From contig CAAFVD010000034.1 of the NCBI GenBank assembly GCA_900766355.1, forward strand, positions 6,829-70,828: DNA of 64,000 nucleotides, written 5' to 3'. The notes beneath the pieces are model-generated. The model saw only the letters and a list, made by a program, of their open reading frames with translations, was not told the origin of the DNA and did not search any database. This document shows positions 17,089 through 25,882 of the stretch, one piece after another. The DNA is from Candidatus Gastranaerophilales bacterium (lineage in GTDB: Bacteria > Cyanobacteriota > Vampirovibrionia > Gastranaerophilales > Gastranaerophilaceae). The translations under genes and the position numbers were made by a program. Numbering within the stretch: position 1 is the stretch's first letter; each line of letters opens with the position of its first letter.

Positions 17089-17170
17089 CTTTCCCAAAAC
17101 AAAAATTTAATGACAATATTTGATAACGCCATGTCTTGTATTGTCATCGCCCGTGGGAAATTAGGGAAAG
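17089..17170 (+). other. nested inverted repeats, possible structured 3' UTR RNA
   Basis: CTTTCCC (17089-17095) pairs with GGGAAAG (17164-17170). Inside, ATGACAATA (17110-17118) pairs with TATTGTCAT (17139-17147). The region follows the 113-aa gene and precedes its terminator, so it would be transcribed. No known RNA family is recognised. Confidence 0.4.
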
Positions 17171-17190
17171 ATTGTAAGATAAGGTTTTTA

Positions 17191-17214
17191 ACGGCAGTTC
17201 ATCTGCCGTTTTTT
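17191..17214 (+). terminator. rho-independent terminator
   Basis: ACGGCAG (17191-17197), a 5-base loop, CTGCCGT (17203-17209) and a run of six T end transcription from the 113-aa gene. Confidence 0.85.
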
Positions 17215-17259
17215 ATTGTCTTTGAGTAAATGAGATGCACCGTAATGACTAAAATATTC

Positions 17260-17323
17260 TGTCATCTTGAGCGATAGCGAAATATCTCTAACGAGGTTCG
17301 GGCTATACCCTCTGAATGACGAA
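17260..17323. repeat. dispersed palindromic repeat unit
   Basis: The unit starts TGTCATCTTGAGCGATAGCG and ends CTCTGAATGACG, so its ends are inverted copies of a GTCAT-x-C-x-GAG terminus. The same termini recur at 63330-63460. The right half (GGGCTATACCCTCTGAATGAC) is the reverse of the 63330 copy. It is non-coding and resembles the REP/MITE-like intergenic repeats of many bacteria. Confidence 0.6.
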
Positions 17324-17360
17324 TAGGCTTATATGAAATTCTGAATGACGATTTTGTATT

Positions 17361-17397
17361 CTGGATTGCCACGCCACTGTGTGGCTCGCAATGACGG
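17361..17397. repeat. dispersed palindromic repeat, second type
   Basis: GGATTGCCACGCCACTGTG followed by TGGCTCGCAATGACGG has GCCAC/GTGGC arms and an ATTGC...GCAAT outer pair. It belongs to the same cluster of small intergenic hairpins. The 17215-17503 stretch holds nothing else that I can recognise. Confidence 0.5.
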
Positions 17398-17406
17398 TAC
17401 AACAAA

Positions 17407-17436
17407 GAGAATCATCGCCTAAAGGCTCTGAATAAC
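17407..17436. repeat. dispersed repeat, inverted copy of the 63376 unit
   Basis: Read on the minus strand this is CGTTATTCAGAGCCTTTAGG followed by CGATGATTC, which matches the repeat at 63376-63404 with few changes. Confidence 0.5.
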
Positions 17437-17503
17437 GTGTTCTAGATTACTTCACTAATGCGCGTAATGACACTAAAAACAATAATATAATGACATAAAA
17501 AAA

Positions 17504-18748
17504 TTAAAATGTGATTAATTCTTCATATACCTTTATAGCAAATTTATCAGTCATACTAGAAATATAATCAATAATTGCTTGTTTATAATCCATTTCGTTT
17601 TCCATGTTATAAATAATCTTATTTTTGTATTTCTTATTAACTCTTTGTTTGGTATCAATATTTGAATACTTAATCAACCAACTACAAAAACTTTTTATAA
17701 TCTCTCTATAATACGGTGCATCTTTTGCGAGATTACTTATCGTATTAAAATCTGCATAATAATCTTTCAAGAAATTATAAAGTGTTCTCAAAACCAAATT
17801 TGCATATTCCATAAATGGCTTTAATCTTCTATTCATACAAATTTTTTCAAAATTGAATTTTTTTATTTGTCGCATTAATTCATAATTTTCTTGAGAAAAA
17901 TTCAAGCCGGTTTCAGGTGTTGAATTCTCACACAAATCAAGAATAAACTTGTGCATAAGGTAAGTTGTATTAATTTCTTTTAGTTTTACCTTTTCCTTGA
18001 CAATATTTTCTGCAATTTGTCTTAATGTTAAATAATCATTTTTATCAAAAAAGTTGTACAATGCCGCATCTTGCAAATCACGACCTAAATAAGCAATTTT
18101 ATCAGAAATTTTTACTACACACCCTTCATAAGTAAAAGGCATATACTGTCCTTTTTTTATTTCTTTTAAATCTATAAATTCTTTTCTAGGAATAAGCGCA
18201 TTCTCATCAACTTCCCCACAATGACTTACTATACCATCTCTAACGGCATAAGTTAGGTTTAGATTTTCACTCCACCCCTCTTGATTAGGTAATGTTTCAA
18301 TATCATCAACAAACCTCAAGCTATTGTACTCATGCCAAAACTGATATCTAAACCCTTCTTCCTCCATGATTTTTATTATTATTCTCTCGCCATGGTGTCC
18401 AAACGGAGAATGTCCCAAATCATGTCCTAAAGAAATTGCCTCTACAAGTTCTGTATTCAAGCCTAAATATTTTGCAATAGATTTAGAAATCGAAGCTACA
18501 TAATTTACATGCTCTATTCTTGTACAAACATGGTCATTATCTGTTGCAAAAAACACTTGAGTTTTATGTTTCAAACGACTATATGCACAACAGTTTATTA
18601 TACGGTTGTAATCTCGTTCAAACTCCGAACGAATTTCAAACTCATTGTTCGCAGTAAACTTTCCAAGTCTGCTTATATTCTTTTCCCAATTTTCATTCTC
18701 TGGGAAAGCTGCAACATTCTTAAATAATTGTTTAGTATTAGTATTCAT
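17504..18748 (-). CDS. dgt: dGTP triphosphohydrolase-like HD protein
   Basis: The 414-residue protein cleaves dNTPs to deoxynucleosides and triphosphate, controlling dNTP pools. The HD-domain metal ligands are visible: RIEHVNYV (His80), LGHDLGHSPFGHHGE (His109-Asp110 and following His residues) and a later Asp in KISDKIAYLGRD. RDYNRIINCCAYSRL matches the family N-terminus (RDRARILHSAAFRRL). The CAT start has TATAAT (minus strand, 18760-18755) only 6 bases upstream, so its mRNA is expected to be leaderless. The length is typical of the short Dgt subgroup. Confidence 0.9.
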   Translation of the reverse strand: MNTNTKQLFKNVAAFPENENWEKNISRLGKFTANNEFEIRSEFERDYNRIINCCAYSRLKHKTQVFFATDNDHVCTRIEHVNYVASISKSIAKYLGLNTELVEAISLGHDLGHSPFGHHGERIIIKIMEEEGFRYQFWHEYNSLRFVDDIETLPNQEGWSENLNLTYAVRDGIVSHCGEVDENALIPRKEFIDLKEIKKGQYMPFTYEGCVVKISDKIAYLGRDLQDAALYNFFDKNDYLTLRQIAENIVKEKVKLKEINTTYLMHKFILDLCENSTPETGLNFSQENYELMRQIKKFNFEKICMNRRLKPFMEYANLVLRTLYNFLKDYYADFNTISNLAKDAPYYREIIKSFCSWLIKYSNIDTKQRVNKKYKNKIIYNMENEMDYKQAIIDYISSMTDKFAIKVYEELITF

Positions 18749-18825
18749 ATTTTTATTATAACAATTATTTCATAAGTTTCTATTATATTTTAGTTGGAAA
18801 TATTAAAACTAATAACAGATTATTG

Positions 18826-20316
18826 TCATTCGTGAACCGTAATTGCTTTTGGATTTTGGGCAACTTGTTGAAGCCTGTCGCCAAATTGTTCGTATTGCGC
18901 TCTGTTACAAGAAATTTTTCCTGTTACTTTTTCTAATTTTTCAGGAATTTTTGTAATATGCGAGTTCAACAAGACATCTTTATTATCAAGAATTAAATCC
19001 CCACGTACTACACTTACATTTTCCAATAACTTATCTTCATTTACACCCATCATATTCAATGGTAAAGTAATACCTTTATTTTTATCTGCTAAATATGTAG
19101 GTTTATACCCTTTTATTTCATAAGTTCCATTATCTAAAACCTTCATAGGTTTGTCTAAATATTCAAAAACCATTGGAATATCATCTGTCTTAAGTGCCTT
19201 TTCAAAAGATTTCTCTAAATTTGGTCTTTGTTCTGATAATTTTTCACTAATCAAAATTTGTTGATTTGCTCTTGGACCTTCATCAACTATACCTGATTGG
19301 CATTTTAGTTTTTTAGATTTTAAGAATTCTTTTACTTTTGGTAATTGTTTCAATGGAATAATATTATTATTGTCTGCACCTTGAATTTGAGAAATTTTAT
19401 CTTCAAAACTAGCCATACCAATCAAAGGTTGCCACATATCATTTTTACCACGTTCTAAATAGATATAAAAATCTCCATCCTTTAAAACATCTTCTGCTTT
19501 ATCAACACTTGACCTTGTGCACCAGTTACGATAGCTAAGAGTTTCAACATCTGAAATATTTTTTGCCTTATTTTTAGGGTCGTGTTTTATAGATGGAATT
19601 CTAACCCATACAGATTTTGCTTCATCTGATACTCCCTTTTCCATCAAAATATTATCTCTTAATCTATGAGTATACATTTCTATAAAAGAAATATCCTTGC
19701 AACGTACCTTTCTATCAAGTGGAGCTATTGCCTCAAACCCTTTTATTGTTTGCTCTAATGCTTTTGCGTTGAATGGAACAGGTATATGTCGATTATTTGT
19801 TTTTATTTCACTATTAACTGCATTCCAAATTACAATCCTTAAAGATTTATTATCATTAAGTTTTTTCTTTAAAGTATCTGGAATTTGTTCATCAAATTCT
19901 TTTTCACTACCTTCTAAAACATTTTTCCATTTGCTTAATCTTTCAACTCTTGCATCATTAATTTTATCAACACTAAATTGTTTAACATCTTCTGGAACAT
20001 AAGCTTGCCATTTTATTTCTGAATGTTTCGCTTTTGTGTATGGGCCATAAATAGTTTCAGGATTAAACACCGTCTCAACACCTTTTTTAATATTTGTTGC
20101 TGAAAGTTCATCTTCGCTAATTATTTTTTTCTTAGTAGAAAGAACTTTTGCCGCCAAAAATTCAAAAATATTTTTATATTGTGAAGGCTTAGACATGCCT
20201 GTAAAATGTACAGTATCACCTACAGAAGTTCTATTATTAAAATACTGAGTATTATTTTTAGCTTGAGAATAATTGTTTGATTGAACTTGTGAGAAATTTC
20301 TTAATCCAACTAGCAT
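18826..20316 (-). CDS. tagged multidomain protein with an NWCT-type domain, function unknown
   Basis: The 496-residue protein starts at the ATG at 20316 (AAGGGAA 6 bases upstream); the longer TTG-type start lacks support. Residues 1-35 are Asn/Gln/Ser-rich, followed by VHFTG (36-40). Residues 255-320 have YRNWCTRSS, GDFYIYLERG, PLIGMASFEDKISQIQG and ADNNN, a pattern I recall from large host-associated or LRR proteins. The C-terminal 110 residues are short beta repeats (VVRGDLILDNKDVLL, KVTGKISCNRAQYEQ) that look like degenerate leucine-rich-type turns. No signal peptide is seen. It may be an effector-like or surface protein; the function is not known. Confidence 0.7.
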   Translation of the reverse strand: MLVGLRNFSQVQSNNYSQAKNNTQYFNNRTSVGDTVHFTGMSKPSQYKNIFEFLAAKVLSTKKKIISEDELSATNIKKGVETVFNPETIYGPYTKAKHSEIKWQAYVPEDVKQFSVDKINDARVERLSKWKNVLEGSEKEFDEQIPDTLKKKLNDNKSLRIVIWNAVNSEIKTNNRHIPVPFNAKALEQTIKGFEAIAPLDRKVRCKDISFIEMYTHRLRDNILMEKGVSDEAKSVWVRIPSIKHDPKNKAKNISDVETLSYRNWCTRSSVDKAEDVLKDGDFYIYLERGKNDMWQPLIGMASFEDKISQIQGADNNNIIPLKQLPKVKEFLKSKKLKCQSGIVDEGPRANQQILISEKLSEQRPNLEKSFEKALKTDDIPMVFEYLDKPMKVLDNGTYEIKGYKPTYLADKNKGITLPLNMMGVNEDKLLENVSVVRGDLILDNKDVLLNSHITKIPEKLEKVTGKISCNRAQYEQFGDRLQQVAQNPKAITVHE

Positions 20317-20407
20317 AAATGTTTCCCTTATAATTGATAGTATGTACATTACATGTCAATCAAGGATTTTTTTTGCTAATATTCTCAAAAACTTTAAGAA
20401 ATATTAA

Positions 20408-21151
20408 CTAAAAATGTCTTTCTTTTGGGTTAATCAAAACTTCTGAAAGTTTTTCTGCACCTTCAAAAGAGCGTTTTGCAAGAATATCTGCAGATTTTCT
20501 ATTATCATATCTTACAAACTTATGTTCAATAACAAATTTTCCATCTTTCAATGTCAACATCAAATAACAAGATTTTGGATTTTCTGTAAACGGACGACCA
20601 ACACTACCAACATTTATAACCGTTTTTTTACTCAATGTCTGAAATCCGCAAGGAATATGTGTATGGCCACATAATATTATTGTCGCCTCACTATCTTTAA
20701 CCATTTCCTCAACCTCTTGAGGTGGAGTATCAGGCAAAATATCTTCGTTATTTCTACGAGGTGAACCATGTACAAGTAAAATTTTTATACCTTCTTCTGT
20801 AAGAAGTTTATATGGTGGCAAATCTCTTAAAAATGCTTTTTGGTTATCGTTTAAAATTTTTACATCTTCTCTCAAAGCGTTCGCCATAATCGGAGCTGCA
20901 CTTGATAAATTGTTATACATCTCATCATTATATTCAGCTATCATTTTATCAGTATTACCTTGTATCATTTCGATATTATTATATGTGTTTAAATGCATAC
21001 AATAATCAACTGTAGGTGCTGGCTCAGGGCCTGCAAGAGCATAATCACCTAAGAAAAAAGTTTTGTCACAACCATTCTTTTGAATATCGTCCATAACTGC
21101 ATTCAATGCAATCATATTTCCATGAATATCTGATAAAATTGCTATTTTCAT
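20408..21151 (-). CDS. YfcE/MJ0936-type metallophosphoesterase
   Basis: The 247-residue calcineurin-like phosphoesterase has ordered metal motifs: LSDIHGN (7-13), FLGDYALAGPEP (GD, 34 onward), QGNTDKM (GN), LVHGSPR and CGHTHIP (GH-x-H). NVGSVGRPF closes the fold. Such enzymes hydrolyse phosphodiesters or phosphomonoesters; the substrate is unknown. GAGGTG lies 5 bases before the ATG, so this side of the divergent region is leadered while ispG on the other side is not. Its 3' end overlaps the upstream region of the NWCT-type gene. Confidence 0.88.
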   Translation of the reverse strand: MKIAILSDIHGNMIALNAVMDDIQKNGCDKTFFLGDYALAGPEPAPTVDYCMHLNTYNNIEMIQGNTDKMIAEYNDEMYNNLSSAAPIMANALREDVKILNDNQKAFLRDLPPYKLLTEEGIKILLVHGSPRRNNEDILPDTPPQEVEEMVKDSEATIILCGHTHIPCGFQTLSKKTVINVGSVGRPFTENPKSCYLMLTLKDGKFVIEHKFVRYDNRKSADILAKRSFEGAEKLSEVLINPKERHF

Positions 21152-21181
21152 TTTTCACCTCTTCGTTGTACAATTAATTAT

Positions 21182-22252
21182 ATGATAAAAAGAAGAAACT
21201 CAAAACAAATTTGTATAGGTAATGTAAAGATAGGCGGTGGCGCTCCTATCTCTGTTCAATCTATGTGTAATACTGATACTAGAGATATTGAAGCTACTGT
21301 TCGCCAAATCAAAGAATTTTCAAACGCAGGTTGCGAAATTGCAAGACTTGCAGTTTTAAACAAAGATGCGGCTGAAGCAATAAAAGAAATTGTAAAAAGA
21401 ACTGATATTCCATTGGTTGCTGATATTCATTTTGACTACAGATTAGCAATTCAATGTATCGAAAACGGTATCCACGCACTTAGAATCAATCCTGGAAATA
21501 TTGGTAAAAGAGAACATACAGAAAAAGTTGTCGCTCTTGCAAAAACAAACCATGTTCCTATCAGAATTGGTATCAATGCAGGGTCTCTAGAAAAAGAATT
21601 AAAAACTAGAGAAGATATGACTCTTGCAGAAAAAATGGTTGCTAGTGCAATGAACCATATCAAAATATTAGAAGATTTAGACTATGACACAATGAAAATT
21701 TCTCTTAAATCTTCTGATGTTATGACAACTATTGAAGCCTACAGATTAATCGCTCAAAAAGTTGACTATCCACTTCATGTAGGGGTTACAGAAGCTGGAA
21801 CTTTAAAAGGCGGATTAATTAAATCTTCTGTTGGAATTGGTACGTTATTAGCAGAAGGTATTGGAGATACTATAAGAGTTTCTCTTACCGAAAACCCTGT
21901 AGAAGAAGTTTTTGCAGGTTGGGGAATTTTAAAAGCCTTAGGTTTAAGAGAACGTGGTGTAAATTTTGTATCTTGTCCGACTTGTGGTAGAACACAAATT
22001 GATTTAATCGGACTAGCTAAAAAAGTTGAAGAAAAATTCAAGAACCTTGATTTGCCAATCACAATTGCAACTATGGGCTGTCCAGTAAATGGGCCTGGAG
22101 AAGCTTCTCACGCAGATTATGGTATTGCTGGTGCTATCGGTGAAGGATATATTTTCAAAAAAGGTGAAATTATAAAAAGAGTTCCTGAACAAGACCTGCT
22201 ACAAGAACTTGAAAATATTATATCTGCCGATTACAGTATTAGTATTAAATAA
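21182..22252 (+). CDS. ispG: 4-hydroxy-3-methylbut-2-enyl diphosphate synthase IspG
   Basis: IspG is the [4Fe-4S] enzyme of the MEP isoprenoid pathway that converts MEcPP to HMBPP. The N-terminal TIM barrel (ISVQSMCNTDTRD, VADIHFDYRLA, LRINPGNIG) and the C-terminal cluster ligands (FVSCPTCGRTQ and TMGCPVNGPGE) are complete; 356 residues is the normal short form. TACAAT (21169-21174) is 7 bases from the ATG and no RBS is seen, so the mRNA is probably leaderless. Confidence 0.96.
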   Translation: MIKRRNSKQICIGNVKIGGGAPISVQSMCNTDTRDIEATVRQIKEFSNAGCEIARLAVLNKDAAEAIKEIVKRTDIPLVADIHFDYRLAIQCIENGIHALRINPGNIGKREHTEKVVALAKTNHVPIRIGINAGSLEKELKTREDMTLAEKMVASAMNHIKILEDLDYDTMKISLKSSDVMTTIEAYRLIAQKVDYPLHVGVTEAGTLKGGLIKSSVGIGTLLAEGIGDTIRVSLTENPVEEVFAGWGILKALGLRERGVNFVSCPTCGRTQIDLIGLAKKVEEKFKNLDLPITIATMGCPVNGPGEASHADYGIAGAIGEGYIFKKGEIIKRVPEQDLLQELENIISADYSISIK

Positions 22253-22315
22253 CTTGATAAAATAAGATTTATATTATAGAATTAATATAGATAATATAAG
22301 GATATTAAGAGGTAA

Positions 22316-23668
22316 ATGGACCAGAGTATTTTATTGAATATTTTTGTAGTTGCAATATTAATCTTTGCAAATGCTTTTTTTGTAGCCTCAGAGTTTGCCC
22401 TCGTAAAAGTTAGAAAGACCAAATTAGAACAGTTAGCTAATGAAGGTAATTCTACGGCAAAAATCGCTCTTGAGACTGTTGATAATATGAACGATATGCT
22501 TGCTGCAATCCAGTTGGGTATCACTATTGCAAGTATCGCTTTAGGTTGGGTTGGCGAAGCTACTGTTGTAAGAATTATTGAAAAAATAATAGTTCTTTTC
22601 CCTTCAATAAATGTTTCTGTAACATCTCATGCAATTGCAGTTCCTATTTCATTTGCTTTGGTAACTTTTTTACATGTACTTCTTGGAGAACAATTACCAA
22701 AATGTATGTCAATACAATATCCTGAAAAATTTGCACTATTTTGTGCAAGACCAATAAACTTCTTTGAAGTTTTATTCAAGCCTTTTGTATGGGTTTTGGC
22801 AACTTGTAACAGCAAGTTATTAAAATTATGTTGTATTGATGCCCCTCAATCTCCTCTTGTTCACTCTACTGAAGAACTTGATATGATTGTAGATGCTAGT
22901 TATAACGAAGGTGTATTAAACCAAACAGAAGCAGAAATGTTGCATAATATGTTTAAATTCTCTGATTTGACTGCAAAACAAATTATGATTCCAAGAACTG
23001 ATATGACTTGTATTGATAAAGAAGACATTACTTATGATGAATTGAATAAAATCACTCTTGAAAACCAATACACAAGATACCCTGTATATGAAGAAAATAT
23101 TGATAAAATTTTAGGATTTATCCATGTTAAAGATTTGTATGCCGCAAAACTAAGAAACGATGAATTTAATATAGATAAACTAATAAGACCATTGATGTTG
23201 ATTCCAGAAACTATGACACTAGATAATTTGATGAAAGAATTTAAAAAACGACATGGACAAATGGCTATCGTTGTCGATGAGTTTGGTGGAACTTCAGGTT
23301 TAATCACATTGGAAGATGTTTTGGAAGAAATTATTGGGGAAGTTCAAGACGAATTTGACACAGAAGAAGAAGTTGATATCAAAGAAGTTGGCGAAAATAC
23401 TTATGTTGCTAACGCAATGATGAGATTAGACGAGATTGCAGAGTTCTTCGATATCAAAGAAGATGATTTTGACTACGAAGATATAGAAACTATAGGTGGT
23501 TTAGTTGTAAAAATTCTTGGTAGAATTGCACAAGTCGGTGATACGGTAGAAGTTCCAGAACAAGGTTTAAAAATATCTGTTCAAAAAGTTGAAGGAGCAA
23601 GAGTAACAAGAGTTGTCATTACAAAAACTCCAGCTAATCAAGAAACAACCACAGAAGAAGTAAAATAA
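22316..23668 (+). CDS. CNNM/CorB-type membrane protein with CBS and CorC_HlyC domains
   Basis: The 450-residue protein has an N-terminal DUF21 (CNNM) membrane domain with three or four helices (residues 5-190, FANAFFVASEFALVKVR and HVLLGEQLPK). A CBS pair follows (residues 210-340, MIPRTDMTCID, TRYPVYEENID, VVDEFGGTSGLIT), then a C-terminal CorC_HlyC domain. The family is linked to magnesium or cobalt efflux; the older name is hemolysin-like. AAGAGG lies 3 bases before the ATG. It is next to ispG but probably has its own promoter (TATAAT-like sequences near 22270). Confidence 0.88.
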   Translation: MDQSILLNIFVVAILIFANAFFVASEFALVKVRKTKLEQLANEGNSTAKIALETVDNMNDMLAAIQLGITIASIALGWVGEATVVRIIEKIIVLFPSINVSVTSHAIAVPISFALVTFLHVLLGEQLPKCMSIQYPEKFALFCARPINFFEVLFKPFVWVLATCNSKLLKLCCIDAPQSPLVHSTEELDMIVDASYNEGVLNQTEAEMLHNMFKFSDLTAKQIMIPRTDMTCIDKEDITYDELNKITLENQYTRYPVYEENIDKILGFIHVKDLYAAKLRNDEFNIDKLIRPLMLIPETMTLDNLMKEFKKRHGQMAIVVDEFGGTSGLITLEDVLEEIIGEVQDEFDTEEEVDIKEVGENTYVANAMMRLDEIAEFFDIKEDDFDYEDIETIGGLVVKILGRIAQVGDTVEVPEQGLKISVQKVEGARVTRVVITKTPANQETTTEEVK

Positions 23669-23710
23669 CCAAACACTAATTCATTGTTATTAAATACTAT
23701 AAATTGAGTT

Positions 23711-25492
23711 TTATTTATTTCTCATAAAAAAGCTTGCAATTTGATTATGTGGAATAAGTTTATTTATTGGTCTACCGTGCGGACATGTGTATGGGTGCTT
23801 ACAACCTCTCCATCGTTTTATTATTTCTTGCATTTGAAACATATTTAACGATGTATTTGCCTTAACTGCAGCTTTGCAAGATGTCGTAATAAGGATTTTT
23901 TCTTCTAAATTATCCAAATCTCCTTCTAAATTCTCTAAAACATCTGTAATTATATCTTTTGGCGAAACTTTAGAAAGTAGTTGTGGAACTTTTTTGAACA
24001 TTATGTCTGTGTCATTCAAAAATTCTATTCCATAACCAAACTTTGCAAACTTATCAAGATTTTCTTTTAAAAGTTCGGTTTCTACAGGAGTAAGCTCAAT
24101 AATATCAGAGATAAACAACAACTGAGATGCAGGTTCTTTTTGAGATTTTAAAGTTTCGTATATATACCTTTCATCAGCAATATGTTGGTCTACAATCTCT
24201 AAACCGTCTTCCTTTTCAATCAAAATATATGTTTTTCTGTACTGTCCTATTATATTTTCTTCTGTTTTTACATCAGAAACAATTTGTGGTTGCTGAATAA
24301 ATTTGTGCTGTTCAACTTTTTCAGGCTCTTTATAAATAATTGGTTCTTTTATAAATTTCGTAAAATTATTTTCATTTTTGGGAAGTTCTATTTTTTTTGT
24401 TTCTTCGTTTGAAGCAAACAAATTTTGAATATCAGAATTCACAACCATATTAGTTTGAAAATCTTTTGGCTCAGGTTCACTTATTTGAGATGTGTTAATT
24501 CTTACGATATTTGATAAGGAATTATCCAAAGATGCTCTAATAAAATTAAATATTTGATTAGGATTTCTATACTTAACTTCTTTTTTAGTTGGGTGAACAT
24601 TAATATCAACTTCATCAAGAGGAAGCTCAAGATTTAAGACAACAAAAGGATATTTCCCATTCGGAATCATATTTTTATATGCCATATCAATGGCTTTCAT
24701 AAACACAGGACATTTTACTGTTCTAGAATTAACAAATATATGATAATCTTTTTTGCTTGAACGTGTAAAATCAGGAGTACTAACATATCCTGAAAGTTTT
24801 AATCCTGATAGATTATCAAAACCTTCTGCTGGGCGTAAATTATCAAATAAAGTTTTTGAATAAAGGTTTTTAATAACTTCTGGTAAACTACCTAATCCAT
24901 TTGTTTTTAGTACAGTTTTATCATTATTTTTTAGTTCAAACCCTACATTTGTATTAATTAAAGCCATAGAAGTAACGAGTTCTGATATATAAGCAAACTC
25001 TGTTTTAGGATTTTTTAAAAACTTCAATCTTACAGGAAGATTATAGAACAAATCTTTAACTTCCATAATCGTACCAACGGCACAACCTGTTTCTATTTTA
25101 TGGATTTCTGAATTTTCACAAGTAACTTTTGTTCCTGTTTCAAAATCCTTTGTTCTTGTTATACAAGTCAATTTAGAGATTGAAATAATACTAGCAAGTG
25201 CTTCACCTCGAAACCCCATTGTTCTGATATTATACAAATCTTCTGTTTTTTCAATCTTACTTGTTGCGTGTTTTGAAAAAGCCAAAACTATATCATCAGG
25301 GTGAATTCCTGAACCATTATCTGCAACTCGGATATTACGACATTCATTTGAGATATCAATACTTATCCTCGTTGACCCTGCATCTATAGCATTTTCTACA
25401 AGTTCTTTCACAACAGAAAAAGGTCTCTCAATAACCTCTCCCGCAGCAATCTGATTTATAATATGTTTTGACAATTGGTGAATTCTTACCAT
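23711..25492 (-). CDS. mutL: DNA mismatch repair protein MutL
   Basis: The 593-residue protein has the GHKL ATPase N-terminus (IAAGEVIERPFSVVKELVEN, DNGSGI, GFRGEAL) and an internal linker of about 120 polar residues. The C-terminal endonuclease domain carries VDQHIADERYIYE, matching DQHA-x2-E-x4-E except Ile for Ala. CPHGRPI completes the zinc site. This is an endonuclease-type MutL, as expected where MutH is absent. TAAAAT (minus strand, 25504-25499) is 6 bases from the start codon, so the message should be leaderless. Confidence 0.94.
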   Translation of the reverse strand: MVRIHQLSKHIINQIAAGEVIERPFSVVKELVENAIDAGSTRISIDISNECRNIRVADNGSGIHPDDIVLAFSKHATSKIEKTEDLYNIRTMGFRGEALASIISISKLTCITRTKDFETGTKVTCENSEIHKIETGCAVGTIMEVKDLFYNLPVRLKFLKNPKTEFAYISELVTSMALINTNVGFELKNNDKTVLKTNGLGSLPEVIKNLYSKTLFDNLRPAEGFDNLSGLKLSGYVSTPDFTRSSKKDYHIFVNSRTVKCPVFMKAIDMAYKNMIPNGKYPFVVLNLELPLDEVDINVHPTKKEVKYRNPNQIFNFIRASLDNSLSNIVRINTSQISEPEPKDFQTNMVVNSDIQNLFASNEETKKIELPKNENNFTKFIKEPIIYKEPEKVEQHKFIQQPQIVSDVKTEENIIGQYRKTYILIEKEDGLEIVDQHIADERYIYETLKSQKEPASQLLFISDIIELTPVETELLKENLDKFAKFGYGIEFLNDTDIMFKKVPQLLSKVSPKDIITDVLENLEGDLDNLEEKILITTSCKAAVKANTSLNMFQMQEIIKRWRGCKHPYTCPHGRPINKLIPHNQIASFFMRNK

Positions 25493-25544
25493 ATATAAAT
25501 TTTATCCTAAAAAAAGAGATATAGCACTTTTGTTAAAAATAGTT

Positions 25545-25572
25545 TATAATAATGAGGAAAAGAGGTACTATT
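25545..25572 (+). promoter_or_regulatory. -10 box and RBS that decide the next start
   Basis: TATAAT (25545-25550) lies one base before an ATG at 25552, which therefore cannot be in the transcript. AAAGAGGT (25559-25566) is 6 bases before the ATG at 25573. Confidence 0.55.
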
Positions 25573-25770
25573 ATGAGTTTTGGAATAAACGGTTCTGACC
25601 CATTCAAACCATACGCATCTAATTCTAATGCTGGTGGAGGCATGGGTGTTTTTATAAAACGAAACAAAAAGAAAAAAGATGGCAAAGAAGAGGACGAAAA
25701 TTCAATAATGGACGAGGACTCTGATGATGAAGATATTGAAATAGATATTGATGACGATTTTCCTTTATAA
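25573..25770 (+). CDS. small highly charged protein (65 aa), unknown
   Basis: MSFGINGSDPFKPYASNSN leads into a Gly-rich turn, a basic patch (KRNKKKKDGK) and an acidic tail (DEDSDDEDIEIDIDDDF). It is probably disordered. The N-terminus resembles other polar lineage proteins in this window. No family is recognised. It sits divergently from mutL with a short intergenic gap. Confidence 0.65.
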   Translation: MSFGINGSDPFKPYASNSNAGGGMGVFIKRNKKKKDGKEEDENSIMDEDSDDEDIEIDIDDDFPL

Positions 25771-25882
25771 TTGCTATTTTTAAATTATCAATACAATTAA
25801 ACACCTTGGACTTTAATAAATTTGTTACAAATATTATTGTTTTAACTAGCAAATTATTTTAATTTAAGGTTTTAAAGTAAAT

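Noticed and set aside
17215..17503. CRISPR-like array
   Set aside because: The repeats differ in length, orientation and spacing and have no regular spacers.
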